Assembly (NCBI GenBank): GCA_041687095.1
Contig: JAWLCQ010000004.1
Coordinates: 20,171 to 84,170, forward strand
Source of the DNA: JAWLCQ01 sp041687095
GTDB taxonomy: Bacteria; Planctomycetota; Phycisphaerae; SM23-33
Direction: 5' to 3'
Length of the DNA stretch: 64,000 bases
The notes under the pieces were generated by a model. The model was given only the letters and a program-made list of their open reading frames with translations, was not told where the DNA came from and made no database searches. Below, in pieces: positions 9,926 through 18,055 of the stretch (position 1 is the first letter of the stretch; each line of letters begins with the position of its first letter). Made by a program: the position numbers and the translations under genes.

Positions 9926-10515
9926 GTCGCCTCCGTGACCGCCGGGGCCTTCTTGCCGGTTCCCAGCCGTGGAGACCGCAAGGGCCGCGGAATACGCAGA
10001 CCCGGGAGAGCGAAGGCAACCGGCCCCTCCGTCCTCTCCGGAACTCGGGGATAGCATACCCGACTCCTGCATGCCGGTGAAGGCGTTGCAGCGCGAGAGA
10101 CGTTCGGAGACCTGCCGTGACCGCAGCACAGTGTAGGGCATGTCCGTGCCCCCAGTCGGCCCGAACTCCAGGCGCAGGAAGATGGCGGACCTGGAGAAGG
10201 AAGCCCCACGTGGCGGTGGCAAGGTCGTGGAGGCCGACAGTGACTGCAGCCCCCCGGGTCGCTCGTGGTGTTTCCGGCCTCCGCGTCGAATTCCCCGCCG
10301 GTTCTCAGCCGATCACTCCGGCACGATCGGCAAGGCCGAGCAGGTCCACCGTCAGCAGGGGGGCTCCGAACGTCGAAACCAGAACTCATCCGCTTGCCCG
10401 GGGGCCGGTCCGGCGACGGCAGCGGGGAAAGGCGAACGGCACCGCCTGCGCAGCGGCGCCGCCGCCGTAGCGTGCTCCACGCCCCCGGGCAACCGGACGA
10501 TTCCCCCGTCGACGT
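9926..10515. other. noncoding, possible decayed end of the AAA-like gene
   Basis: No gene recognised. On the minus strand directly after the stop at 10516, a shifted frame continues as VLNVDGGIVRLPGGVEHA up to about 10352, which may be the frameshifted continuation of the truncated protein 10516-10908. The rest shows nothing. Confidence 0.4.
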
Positions 10516-10908
10516 TCAGCACATGGGGCTCTCCACCACGGGCGCCAGCACGATGACGAACGTGCGGGCGGCCTTGCCCTCGGCGATGGCGTGGGCGAGG
10601 GCCTGGACGACCTCGGCGCCATGGAGGAAGCGGTGGAAGTTCGGCAGCACCAGCACCGCCGTCCCCCCCGGCCGGGCCAGGGCCCCCGCCGCCCGGATCG
10701 CCGCCACCGGGCCCTGCGCCTCCGGGGCCTCGGCCGAGGCATCGCCGACCCGCAGTCCACGGTCGACGTCCCAGACCGCCAGGCCCCAGCCGTGCTCCCG
10801 GCACAGCCCCGCAATCTCCGCCAGGGCCTCCTCGTGCTCGAAGCTCCGCACCCACATCCCCGTGAAGGCCGTGGCGATGTACTCGTGAAGGTGCTGCGAT
10901 AAGCTCAT
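10516..10908 (-). CDS. truncated N-terminal domain of a Ycf46-like AAA ATPase
   Basis: A 130-residue protein (MSLSQHLHEYIATAFTGMW...). It resembles the N-terminal domain of Ycf46-type AAA ATPases: a start that recruits to a target (SFEHEEALAEIAGLCREHGW with LAVWDVDRGL), then TAVLVLPNFHRFLHGAEVVQ and TFVIVLAPVVESP. In full-length relatives the Walker A/B ATPase domain follows at exactly the point where this frame stops. No ATPase domain is present downstream, so this is a truncated gene or a pseudogene with a frameshift near 10520. ATG 10908 has AAGGA 10 bases before it. It is divergent from the kinase gene at 11197, with 288 bases in between for shared control. Confidence 0.5.
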   Translation of the reverse strand: MSLSQHLHEYIATAFTGMWVRSFEHEEALAEIAGLCREHGWGLAVWDVDRGLRVGDASAEAPEAQGPVAAIRAAGALARPGGTAVLVLPNFHRFLHGAEVVQALAHAIAEGKAARTFVIVLAPVVESPMC

Positions 10909-11196
10909 AGGAGTGTGGTCCTTTCGGGTTGGGGGTTCTTCCTGTGGTCGTTCCGTGACATGCTGCATGCCTCGCAGGCTGACAGGCCCGGGGGCCCCAG
11001 GCCTCGCGGGGCATTTCCGGCGGCGTTTGACACCCGTGGCGGACAGCGTGTCGGCAAGCGGTTGACGGGTGAGGGTTCGTGGGCGATGATTGGCATCAGA
11101 TCGGCGCATTTCCTTCCCTCCGCCTCGGGGTTGTGCGGGGCGGGCGGTTGGGCAGAGGGCGGCGGGCAGGGCGAGCGGGCGCATGGGAGCGAGTTC

Positions 11197-14100
11197 ATGG
11201 GCGAGGAAATCGATCTTCACGTTGGCGGCTACCACCTGACGGAGTCCATCGGCACCGGCGGGATGGGCAGCGTGTTCCGCGCGACCGTCGAGGCCGACGG
11301 CAAGCCCGTCCCGCGCGGCAGCACCGTCGCGGTCAAGCTCCTGCACCCCCACCTGCGGACCATCCCCGAGTTTGTCCAACGCTTCCGACGTGAGGCCCAT
11401 CTTGCGGCCGCCATCTGTCATCCCAATGTCGTCCGCGTCCTTGATGAGGGCGAGGACGACCGCAAGCACTACATCGTCATGGAATTCGCGCCAGGCCGAA
11501 AGCTCACCGATCTCCTAAAGGCGAACTCCCCTCTCAGTCCTCAGCAGACTATCGAGATCATGAGCCAGGTCTGCAACGCCCTCCAAGCGGCCCACTGTGT
11601 TGAGGACCCGGATGAGCCCGGGCGCATCCGCAGCCTCGTTCACCGGGACATCAAGCCTGACAACATCGTCATTCAGGATGTATCCGATCGCCCGTTTCCT
11701 ACAGTCTCCGTCGCCGACGCCAAACCTTCCGTTGCGCAGCTCCGCGTGAAGCTCCTGGACTTCGGGCTCGCAAAGGATGTTCAAAGCCTTTCGACTGCCC
11801 TTAGCCAGAGCGGACAGTCCCTCGGCACTCCGGCCTACATGTCCCCGGAGCAGTGCCGCGGGGAGGATGTGGACCAACGCTCCGACATCTACTCTCTTGG
11901 CGTCGTCGCCTATCACACGATCACCGGCACGCAGCCATTCGCCGGCCCCACTACCGTCGCCTACGCCCAGCAGCATGCCGAGGAAATCCCCCCCGACATC
12001 CTCAAGCGCAATCCCCTGTGTCCGAATAGCCTCGCCGACTGCATCTACCGCTGCCTCGCCAAGGACCCCGCCGACCGCTACGCCTCCCCTGCCGAACTCC
12101 AATGCGATCTCGCCCGCATCGTCCGAGGCCAGCCCGTCGCACAGGTCCACCGGTTCCGCAGGAAGGACTCCTTCAACGGTCGCCGGGTCGCCGCCATCGC
12201 TGCCTGCACGCTTCTAGTCGCCGCGGCCGTCGCGGTCGGCGGTTGGATGCTGCTAACGGACACAGCGAGATCCGACCTCGCCCGGGCCATGCAGGAGGCC
12301 GAGGCCGCCGTCGCCGCACATGAATACGGAAGGGCCAGGTCCCTGATGGAAGACGCGATCGCGGCCATTTCGAACCGGTCGGATCGCGATCAACTGATTG
12401 CCCCGGCCCAACGCCGCCTGAGTGCGATTGTGGCCCTGCAGGAGGATGAGCGGGCGAAAGAGGCGCGGTTGGCAAGGGTAGGGCAGCTCATGGGGGAAGC
12501 CCGGAAGTTGCTCGTGGAGGGACGCTTGGTGGAGGCGGGGACTGTCATCCGGAGCGTTCTGGAACTCGACCCCGACAGCAAGCAAGGCCTGCTGCTGCAG
12601 AATGAGATTCTCCATCGTTTCCGGCTCGCCCAGGCGGCCCCCGTCAAAGTGCAAGCCGATACGGCTGTGGAGAGCCTACGGGCGATGGATCTGGCTCGAA
12701 GCGAAGGTTTCGAGGGCCTCTTGGAAGCCCTGGATGCCACCTACCGCTTGGCGGGGACGCTCTTCACGGAGAAGGATTATGGCCTGGCGATAGAGAAGTA
12801 CCAGGAGGTGATCCGCGAATCTGACCGGTTGGCCCGCCTGGAGGAGGAGCGGCAGCAAGCGAAGCGGGAACTGGCTCGGGCGCGGGACGCGGAGGATGCA
12901 GCTCTGCGAGACGGAGCCGAAGAGGAACCCGAGTCGCTGTCCGCCCTGGGGCGAGCCCGAAAGGCAAGGATGGCGGGACAGGGGCAATTCCAGAGCCAGC
13001 GCTTCGCCGAAGCCGCCGCGACGTGGCAGCAGTCCAGGGAGGGGTTCGACGAAGCCGGCGAGGCCGCAAGTGGCATTACACGCCTTCGAGACGAGGCGGG
13101 AGAAGCGAAGTCGGCAGCAGTTGCGGCGGAGTCTGCGGCGAGGGGCGCGGGAGCCGAAGGGCTGGAAGGCGCGGTGTCCATATGGTCATCGGCCTGCGCG
13201 AAGGCTGCTCGGGCGGAGGCCGCGTACAAGGCTCGGGAGTATGCGACCGCTGCGGCCGAATGGAAGTCGGCCGAGAGCACGTTCATCGCCGCTCGGGACC
13301 TCGCCACCTGCCTTTCTGCGGTGGCGGACGCCCGAGCGAAGTACCAGGTCACGTTATCCCGATGCGATCAGTCGCTCCTTTGCGAACATGGAGCAGTGGT
13401 ATGGGAGGAGGTGCAGCAGATCCTCCAGACGGCCACGAGCGAGGGAAAGGACTTCAATGAAGCGGTGAAGGCCTACGAGCGAGCCGCAAGCCTTCTTCCG
13501 CAAGCCGTGACGGAGGCGCAAATGGTTCAGGAGGAGGCTCGCTTCGCCTCGCTTCTTCTGGCGGCGCAACGAGCGGCTGAGGTCCTTCCGCCCTTGGGAA
13601 ACGCGCTTAAGGCCGTGGAAAAGGAGACGCTGGAGTCCGGCCTGCGCGCCGTGCAGGGAGCCTTGGCGATTCGGCCTGCGGACACAACGGCGGCGGGTCT
13701 GAAGGACACACTGGAGTCCTATCTGGCTCTCCCAAAGGAAATCCAGCTCGAATTGGGTAACGGCGTGCGCATTCCGTTCGTGCTTGTCCCTGCCGGAAAG
13801 GCCACGATGGGCAGCTCCGAGACAGAGGGGGATCGGAAAAGGGACGAGGGCCCCCAGCGCGAGGTGACGATCAGCCAGCCCTTCTACATGGGCGTCTACG
13901 AGGTGACGCAGGAGCAGTACGAGGCGGTGATGCAAGCGAAGCCCAGCTATTTCCGGGGGGCGAAGAACCCTGTGGACAACGTCTCGTGGCACGATGCGGT
14001 GAAGTTCTGCCGGGAGGTGTCCAAGAAGACGGGGCGCACGCTTCGTCTGCCCACCGAGGCGGAATGGGAGTACGCCTTTCGGGCAGGCAGCAACACACGA

Positions 14101-14463
14101 TACCACTACGGGCAAGACCCGGATGCACGCCGTTTGGGTGAATACGCGTGGTATTTCGGGAACAGCGACTCCAAGACGCACCCCGTGGGGGGTAAGAAGC
14201 CCAACGCCTTTGGCCTGCACGACATGCACGGAAACGTGTGGGAGTGGTGCAATGACCGCTATGCGGATTCCTACGCAGGGGGCAAAGAGACGGATCCGAC
14301 GGGACCGGAATCTGGGGACAGCCGGGTGGTCCGCGGCGGTTCGTGGCTTAGCTTCTCGAAGGACTGTCGGTCAGCCAGTCGCTTCTGCCTGCTGCCGGAT
14401 ACTCGACTGTTCAACGGCGGATTCCGTGTGGTGTCCCTCGTTCCCGAGGAGGATGAGGAATAG
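11197..14463 (+). CDS. membrane Ser/Thr protein kinase fused to an FGE-like (sulfatase-modifying factor) domain
   Basis: A 1,088-residue protein. Residues ~10-300 are a Hanks-type kinase with all key residues: glycine loop GTGGMG (19-24), VAVK lysine 47, HRDIKPDN (catalytic Asp 151), DFG starting at 188, and SPEQ. A transmembrane segment follows at ~332-353. Residues ~355-840 are Ala/Glu/Arg-rich, largely helical, probably extracytoplasmic and coiled-coil-like or TPR-like. Residues ~848-1085 are an FGE/SUMF-type C-type-lectin-like domain (LVPAGKATMGSSE, RLPTEAEWEYAFRAG, GNVWEWCND, VVRGGSW). FGE-like domains in kinases usually serve as binding or sensor domains; I cannot tell if this one is an active formylglycine generator. 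ATG 11197 has GGGAG upstream. Base composition is visibly less GC-rich than its neighbours. Confidence 0.88.
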   Translation: MGEEIDLHVGGYHLTESIGTGGMGSVFRATVEADGKPVPRGSTVAVKLLHPHLRTIPEFVQRFRREAHLAAAICHPNVVRVLDEGEDDRKHYIVMEFAPGRKLTDLLKANSPLSPQQTIEIMSQVCNALQAAHCVEDPDEPGRIRSLVHRDIKPDNIVIQDVSDRPFPTVSVADAKPSVAQLRVKLLDFGLAKDVQSLSTALSQSGQSLGTPAYMSPEQCRGEDVDQRSDIYSLGVVAYHTITGTQPFAGPTTVAYAQQHAEEIPPDILKRNPLCPNSLADCIYRCLAKDPADRYASPAELQCDLARIVRGQPVAQVHRFRRKDSFNGRRVAAIAACTLLVAAAVAVGGWMLLTDTARSDLARAMQEAEAAVAAHEYGRARSLMEDAIAAISNRSDRDQLIAPAQRRLSAIVALQEDERAKEARLARVGQLMGEARKLLVEGRLVEAGTVIRSVLELDPDSKQGLLLQNEILHRFRLAQAAPVKVQADTAVESLRAMDLARSEGFEGLLEALDATYRLAGTLFTEKDYGLAIEKYQEVIRESDRLARLEEERQQAKRELARARDAEDAALRDGAEEEPESLSALGRARKARMAGQGQFQSQRFAEAAATWQQSREGFDEAGEAASGITRLRDEAGEAKSAAVAAESAARGAGAEGLEGAVSIWSSACAKAARAEAAYKAREYATAAAEWKSAESTFIAARDLATCLSAVADARAKYQVTLSRCDQSLLCEHGAVVWEEVQQILQTATSEGKDFNEAVKAYERAASLLPQAVTEAQMVQEEARFASLLLAAQRAAEVLPPLGNALKAVEKETLESGLRAVQGALAIRPADTTAAGLKDTLESYLALPKEIQLELGNGVRIPFVLVPAGKATMGSSETEGDRKRDEGPQREVTISQPFYMGVYEVTQEQYEAVMQAKPSYFRGAKNPVDNVSWHDAVKFCREVSKKTGRTLRLPTEAEWEYAFRAGSNTRYHYGQDPDARRLGEYAWYFGNSDSKTHPVGGKKPNAFGLHDMHGNVWEWCNDRYADSYAGGKETDPTGPESGDSRVVRGGSWLSFSKDCRSASRFCLLPDTRLFNGGFRVVSLVPEEDEE

Positions 14464-14620
14464 GCTTCGCCCGAGCCTGTGAACGCTTCATCAGGTTTGC
14501 GGTCAAAGAACGATCTGCGCCTTTCAGGAACGGGCTGTACTGCGAACGGAACGATCATGTGGAGCGATGGGCCAGATGCTGTCTGGATGCTCTTTGTGCA
14601 TAGACGAATGGGGTTGCTCA

Positions 14621-15799
14621 ATGACGGAACTGACCGGAGAAGTGCAACGGACAGAGAACACAACTGTGCGCCTCGAATCGCTGCTGGACTGCCCGTTGCC
14701 ATCGGAATCCGGGATGACCGCACGAGAGGTTCTGTCTGGACCCTCCACGTCGATCAAAGCTATTTGCAGGCTCAGAGAGCATGCCAAGCACCTCGCCCGC
14801 GTCCTGGGGGCACCGGATGATCACGCAGCGGCGGTGGCGGTTTACTTCGCGGCCATCGCGAGGGCGAAGGTGGCGAGCGGGGAGACGATCACGTCCCACT
14901 CCCCCGCGTACCTGGTCAACGCGATGGGGCAGCTCATGGACCAGCCCTGGATGCCCGACGGCCTCCGCTCGCTGCTGCGGGGGGCGAGGGATGCGTGGCT
15001 GAGCGAGGGGGCGAGCGCAGCAGGGCGGCTGGACGCGCCGGGGTACGGCGGGTTCGCGATCACCGGGGAGTTCGGCCGATCCGGGCTGCTGTGCCTCTAC
15101 TCCGCCCGCCACCCCGTGCAGCCGAAGGGGCGATACCTGGTGAAGGTCTTCCAGCCGCCGATGTTCTGGATCCAAGCGGATCGGCCGGAAACGTACCTCC
15201 AGACGTTCCTGGATCGCGTCGACGCCCACCACCGCGTTTGCGAGAGCGGAGCGGAGCACTGGGTGCCCCTGCACGCGTCCGGGAAGGCGGAGGGGGCGGG
15301 GTTCGCGGCGATGGACGCCTACGACCGGTCGGCGGAGTCGCTGATGCTGACGAAGGTCCGCATGCGAGCAGGCCTGCTGCGGGAGATCGTCTTGGGTGTG
15401 CTGGACGGTCTGATGGAGGCGCGGGCGGCGTTGGGGCGCCCCCACGGGGCGGTCAAGCCGAGCAACGTGCTGCTGCGAGACCGGCGATGGGGACACATGG
15501 AGGTGGGGTTGGCGGACCCGGCCCCGGCGGCGTGGCTGGCGGACGTATCGGATGCGGTGGAGCGCGAAGCGACGGACCTGGCGGCGCTGGGGCGACTGAT
15601 CTACGGCCTGATCCTGCACCGCCTGCCCGTGGGGGCGGGGCTGGTGCAGGCGGGCGAGAGTGGGGAGTGGCAAGTCCTGGGCCGCAAGGCGGGGGCGCGA
15701 TGGCGCGACCTGTGCAATCGCCTCCTTCGCACGCAAGCGGGCGTGGACGTCTGCCCACTGGAGGCGATCCGCGAGCAGGCGGCCGGGATGCGGCAATGA
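14621..15799 (+). CDS. pseudokinase-like protein
   Basis: A 392-residue protein downstream of the kinase. The C-terminal part has a kinase-fold signature, GRPHGAVKPSNVLL at ~residues 272-285, corresponding to HRDxKPxNxLL, but the catalytic Asp is absent (HGA in place of HRD). The DFG position reads LADP and no glycine loop or VAVK lysine is evident in the N-terminal half. It is thus predicted to be inactive as a kinase. Start is uncertain: ATG 14621 has a weak GGGG site, and a further in-frame ATG at 14567 would add 18 residues. It lies 157 bases after the kinase stop, same strand, and is probably a binding partner or scaffold in the same signalling unit. Confidence 0.6.
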   Translation: MTELTGEVQRTENTTVRLESLLDCPLPSESGMTAREVLSGPSTSIKAICRLREHAKHLARVLGAPDDHAAAVAVYFAAIARAKVASGETITSHSPAYLVNAMGQLMDQPWMPDGLRSLLRGARDAWLSEGASAAGRLDAPGYGGFAITGEFGRSGLLCLYSARHPVQPKGRYLVKVFQPPMFWIQADRPETYLQTFLDRVDAHHRVCESGAEHWVPLHASGKAEGAGFAAMDAYDRSAESLMLTKVRMRAGLLREIVLGVLDGLMEARAALGRPHGAVKPSNVLLRDRRWGHMEVGLADPAPAAWLADVSDAVEREATDLAALGRLIYGLILHRLPVGAGLVQAGESGEWQVLGRKAGARWRDLCNRLLRTQAGVDVCPLEAIREQAAGMRQ

Positions 15800-15857
15800 C
15801 TTGGTGGCGGGCTCATCGGTGGTGTCATCGTAGCTCCGTCTGCGGCCAGCAGGGCTC

Positions 15858-16208
15858 GTGCCGCGAGAGGGCCTGACGTCAGACATCGCCATCCTGACGC
15901 GCTGCAACGGCAAGCAGTTCGTGCTCTTAAACGCCCGCCTCTTCGCCAGCGAGAAGAGCGGACGGTGGTGGGTGTCCTACACCTACCGCAACCGGATCTC
16001 GGGGGAGGAGGATCGGAAGGTGCTCTTCGGGGCCGGCTCCAGCGGCCGCCCCAAGCTGATTGTCTTCGGGCTCTGCCGCCCGAAGATGAACCCGAAGACC
16101 AAGCGGGCCTTCCCGCCCGACTACGTGTACGATCCGTACGATCGGACCCCGCTGGTCCCCGCCGAGTTGGACGCGCCGTTCCACAAGGTGCAGGAGGAGG
16201 CGCCCTGA
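15858..16208 (+). CDS. small hypothetical protein
   Basis: A 116-residue protein of unknown function, rich in Lys/Arg and Tyr (RWWVSYTYRNRISG, then KRAFPPDYVYDPYD). No signal or membrane segment. GTG 15858 has AGGG about 5 bases before it. It follows the pseudokinase by 58 bases on the same strand and may be its partner. I recognise no domain. Confidence 0.5.
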   Translation: MPREGLTSDIAILTRCNGKQFVLLNARLFASEKSGRWWVSYTYRNRISGEEDRKVLFGAGSSGRPKLIVFGLCRPKMNPKTKRAFPPDYVYDPYDRTPLVPAELDAPFHKVQEEAP

Positions 16209-16249
16209 CGCAGGAGGGCAGGACGCGCTGCCGTGCTGGGGGGCGCAAA

Positions 16250-16490
16250 CGATCCTTTGGATAGCGGCAGGGCTGTCCCCAGGGCCCGCACCTCTCCGCA
16301 GTACGCCAGGTGTCCCCTGCAGTACAGCGACGCGTACAGCAGCATCATCCCGCACGGGTGGAACTCGCTGGTCACGCCCGCCCCTGGGCTGCCCGAGCGG
16401 TACGTCACCCGCAGGGGCTCGCCGGCCGTGGGCGGCCTCGTAGGCGAGGAAGGCCGAATTGCCGGCGGAGCCCCCCAACCCACGTAGGTC
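16250..16490 (-). pseudogene. decayed pilin-like (type II secretion H-X9-DG type) fragment
   Basis: Two minus-strand frames joined by a shift read AGNSAFLAYEA, then GEPLRVTYRSGSPG and EFHPCGMMLLYA. This resembles the C-terminal end of planctomycete pseudopilin-like proteins (FHPDGMMLLYADGHV). No start codon, no methylation-site N-terminus, and the frame is broken, so it is a remnant. Weak call. Confidence 0.25.
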
Positions 16491-16500
16491 TTCAAGCAAA

Positions 16501-16553
16501 TGCCACGGGCAAGATGCCCGGGGGACACATGGCCGAGACGGCGAGACGGCCAT
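16501..16553. repeat. palindromic intergenic repeat
   Basis: Contains CGGGC-aagat-GCCCG (16506-16520) and ATGGCC..GGCCAT (16529-16553), with the core CCACGGGCAAGATGCCCG. The same core is in the array at 40616-40724, so it is a dispersed repeat family. Confidence 0.7.
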
Positions 16554-16944
16554 GCCACGGGAGCCCAAAGGTGCGATCCCCCTGCATAACACGCCGCCAG
16601 CGGTTGCCCCGGGGCAACCGGCGAGGGGCGCCTCGTCGTCATGACCGGCAGCAGGCTTCTGAACGCCTGTCTCTCGACTGCCGCCGCCGCAGGCGCAGCC
16701 ACATGAGGCTGTCGTACTCGACGGGGGTGATCGCTCCGCACCGGAGCCCACACCGTTTGTCAACGCCACCGACAGGACCGTACCACGGCCAACCCGGAGG
16801 GTCAACGACTGCAGACCGCACGGTGCACGACCGTTCATGCAGCCGGGCGAGAGCGGCCGCGGGGGCGGTGGTGGAGGCGGTATTCCTCTTGCTTGCCATC
16901 TACTCGTTCTCCGTCGGGGCGGTGCGTTTCTGGTGGGGGTGGAC
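16554..16944. other. intergenic region with a perfect palindrome
   Basis: No gene recognised. At 16601-16620 there is a perfect 20-base palindrome, CGGTTGCCCC plus its complement. The rest shows nothing that I can name. Confidence 0.5.
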
Positions 16945-17937
16945 CTACCGAACGCCCTCGCCCAACAGCTCTCCCAGCACAACCGCGACATTGGCGCCGT
17001 AGAAGGCAAAGCCCGCGGTGTTGGGGTGGCAGCCGTCGATGAGCATCGCCGGGCCCGGGGGGACGAGGCGCTCGCGAGGGACCCAGGTGAGACCGCCCAG
17101 CGAGGACACGATGTCGCGGAGGTGGCGGCGGTAGTCGGCGAAGGTCTGCCCGGTGGGATTGGTGCGGGAGGGATCGGTGTCCCCGCCAGCGTACCAGAGC
17201 GGTTCGAGGACGGCGGTGGGAGCGTGCGGGTAGTAGTCGCGGAGGCGATGGAGGAAGGCTTTCGCCAGTTCGGGGGAGCTACCGCGGTTCCAGTCGTTCA
17301 CCCCGTAGGCGACGGTGATCGCGTCGGGGGCGTGCGGCAGGGGCGGTTCGGGGATGCTGTCCGCGTCGAACACCGCCCCCCCGACCCCGGTGTTGTGCAG
17401 CGACAGGCCCGTGGCGCGGGCGGCGATGGCGGGGTAGCACAGCGAGGGGAACGGGGTCTCCATGCCCTGCGTGATCGAGTCGCCCATCGCCAGGTACGTG
17501 CCCGTGCGCGGGCGCGGGCGGCAGGCGGATCCGTCGGGCAGCGAGATCGCCAGGGAAGTGACGATCCGCATCTGCGGCAGCCACAGCTCCACGCTCCGCA
17601 CGCCCTGCCCGGGCAGGACGATCATCTCACTGACGGGCGACCCGTCGTCGCTCCCCACCGACGCCACCGCGAGCCCGTCGACGTAGCAGTCGAATCGCCC
17701 CGCCGAGCGCGAGAACTTCCCGAGCGTCGCGTCCAGGTGCAGGCGGTCGGCGTCGGTCGCGAAGGCGACGCGGACACCGGCGGGGCAGCGGGCGCGGATC
17801 CACCACCCCTCCGTCGCCGACCAGTACGCCATCGCCCCCGCCCCGAACCGCCGCAGCAGCAGCCCCCCCTCCTCGCCCTCGACCGCCAGCACGCCCTGCA
17901 CGCACTCCGCCAGTTGTTCCGTCGTCAGCGTTCGCAC
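16945..17937 (-). CDS. SGNH/GDSL-type hydrolase (probable carbohydrate esterase)
   Basis: A 330-residue protein. The C-terminal half (from ~residue 145) has SGNH hydrolase blocks: GDS in MGDSITQGME, GND as YGVNDW, and the Asp-His pair in DGCHPN near residue 305. The N-terminal half is a beta-sandwich as in some bi-domain esterases. No signal peptide is apparent. It probably cleaves O-acetyl or similar esters. GTG 17937 is preceded by GGGAG 6 bases upstream. It lies 118 bases behind the FAD oxidoreductase on the same strand, suggesting joint transcription; the pairing hints at carbohydrate or phenolic substrate processing. Confidence 0.82.
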   Translation of the reverse strand: MRTLTTEQLAECVQGVLAVEGEEGGLLLRRFGAGAMAYWSATEGWWIRARCPAGVRVAFATDADRLHLDATLGKFSRSAGRFDCYVDGLAVASVGSDDGSPVSEMIVLPGQGVRSVELWLPQMRIVTSLAISLPDGSACRPRPRTGTYLAMGDSITQGMETPFPSLCYPAIAARATGLSLHNTGVGGAVFDADSIPEPPLPHAPDAITVAYGVNDWNRGSSPELAKAFLHRLRDYYPHAPTAVLEPLWYAGGDTDPSRTNPTGQTFADYRRHLRDIVSSLGGLTWVPRERLVPPGPAMLIDGCHPNTAGFAFYGANVAVVLGELLGEGVR

Positions 17938-18055
17938 TCGTTGCTCCCTTCAATTCCACGCGTCGCGGTGACGCGCAGAAGATACCGCCGAAGCGATCCT
18001 GTTGCACGCGCCTCGCGAACAGCGGAACCGGCCCGGGAATGAACTGGAATGCGTG

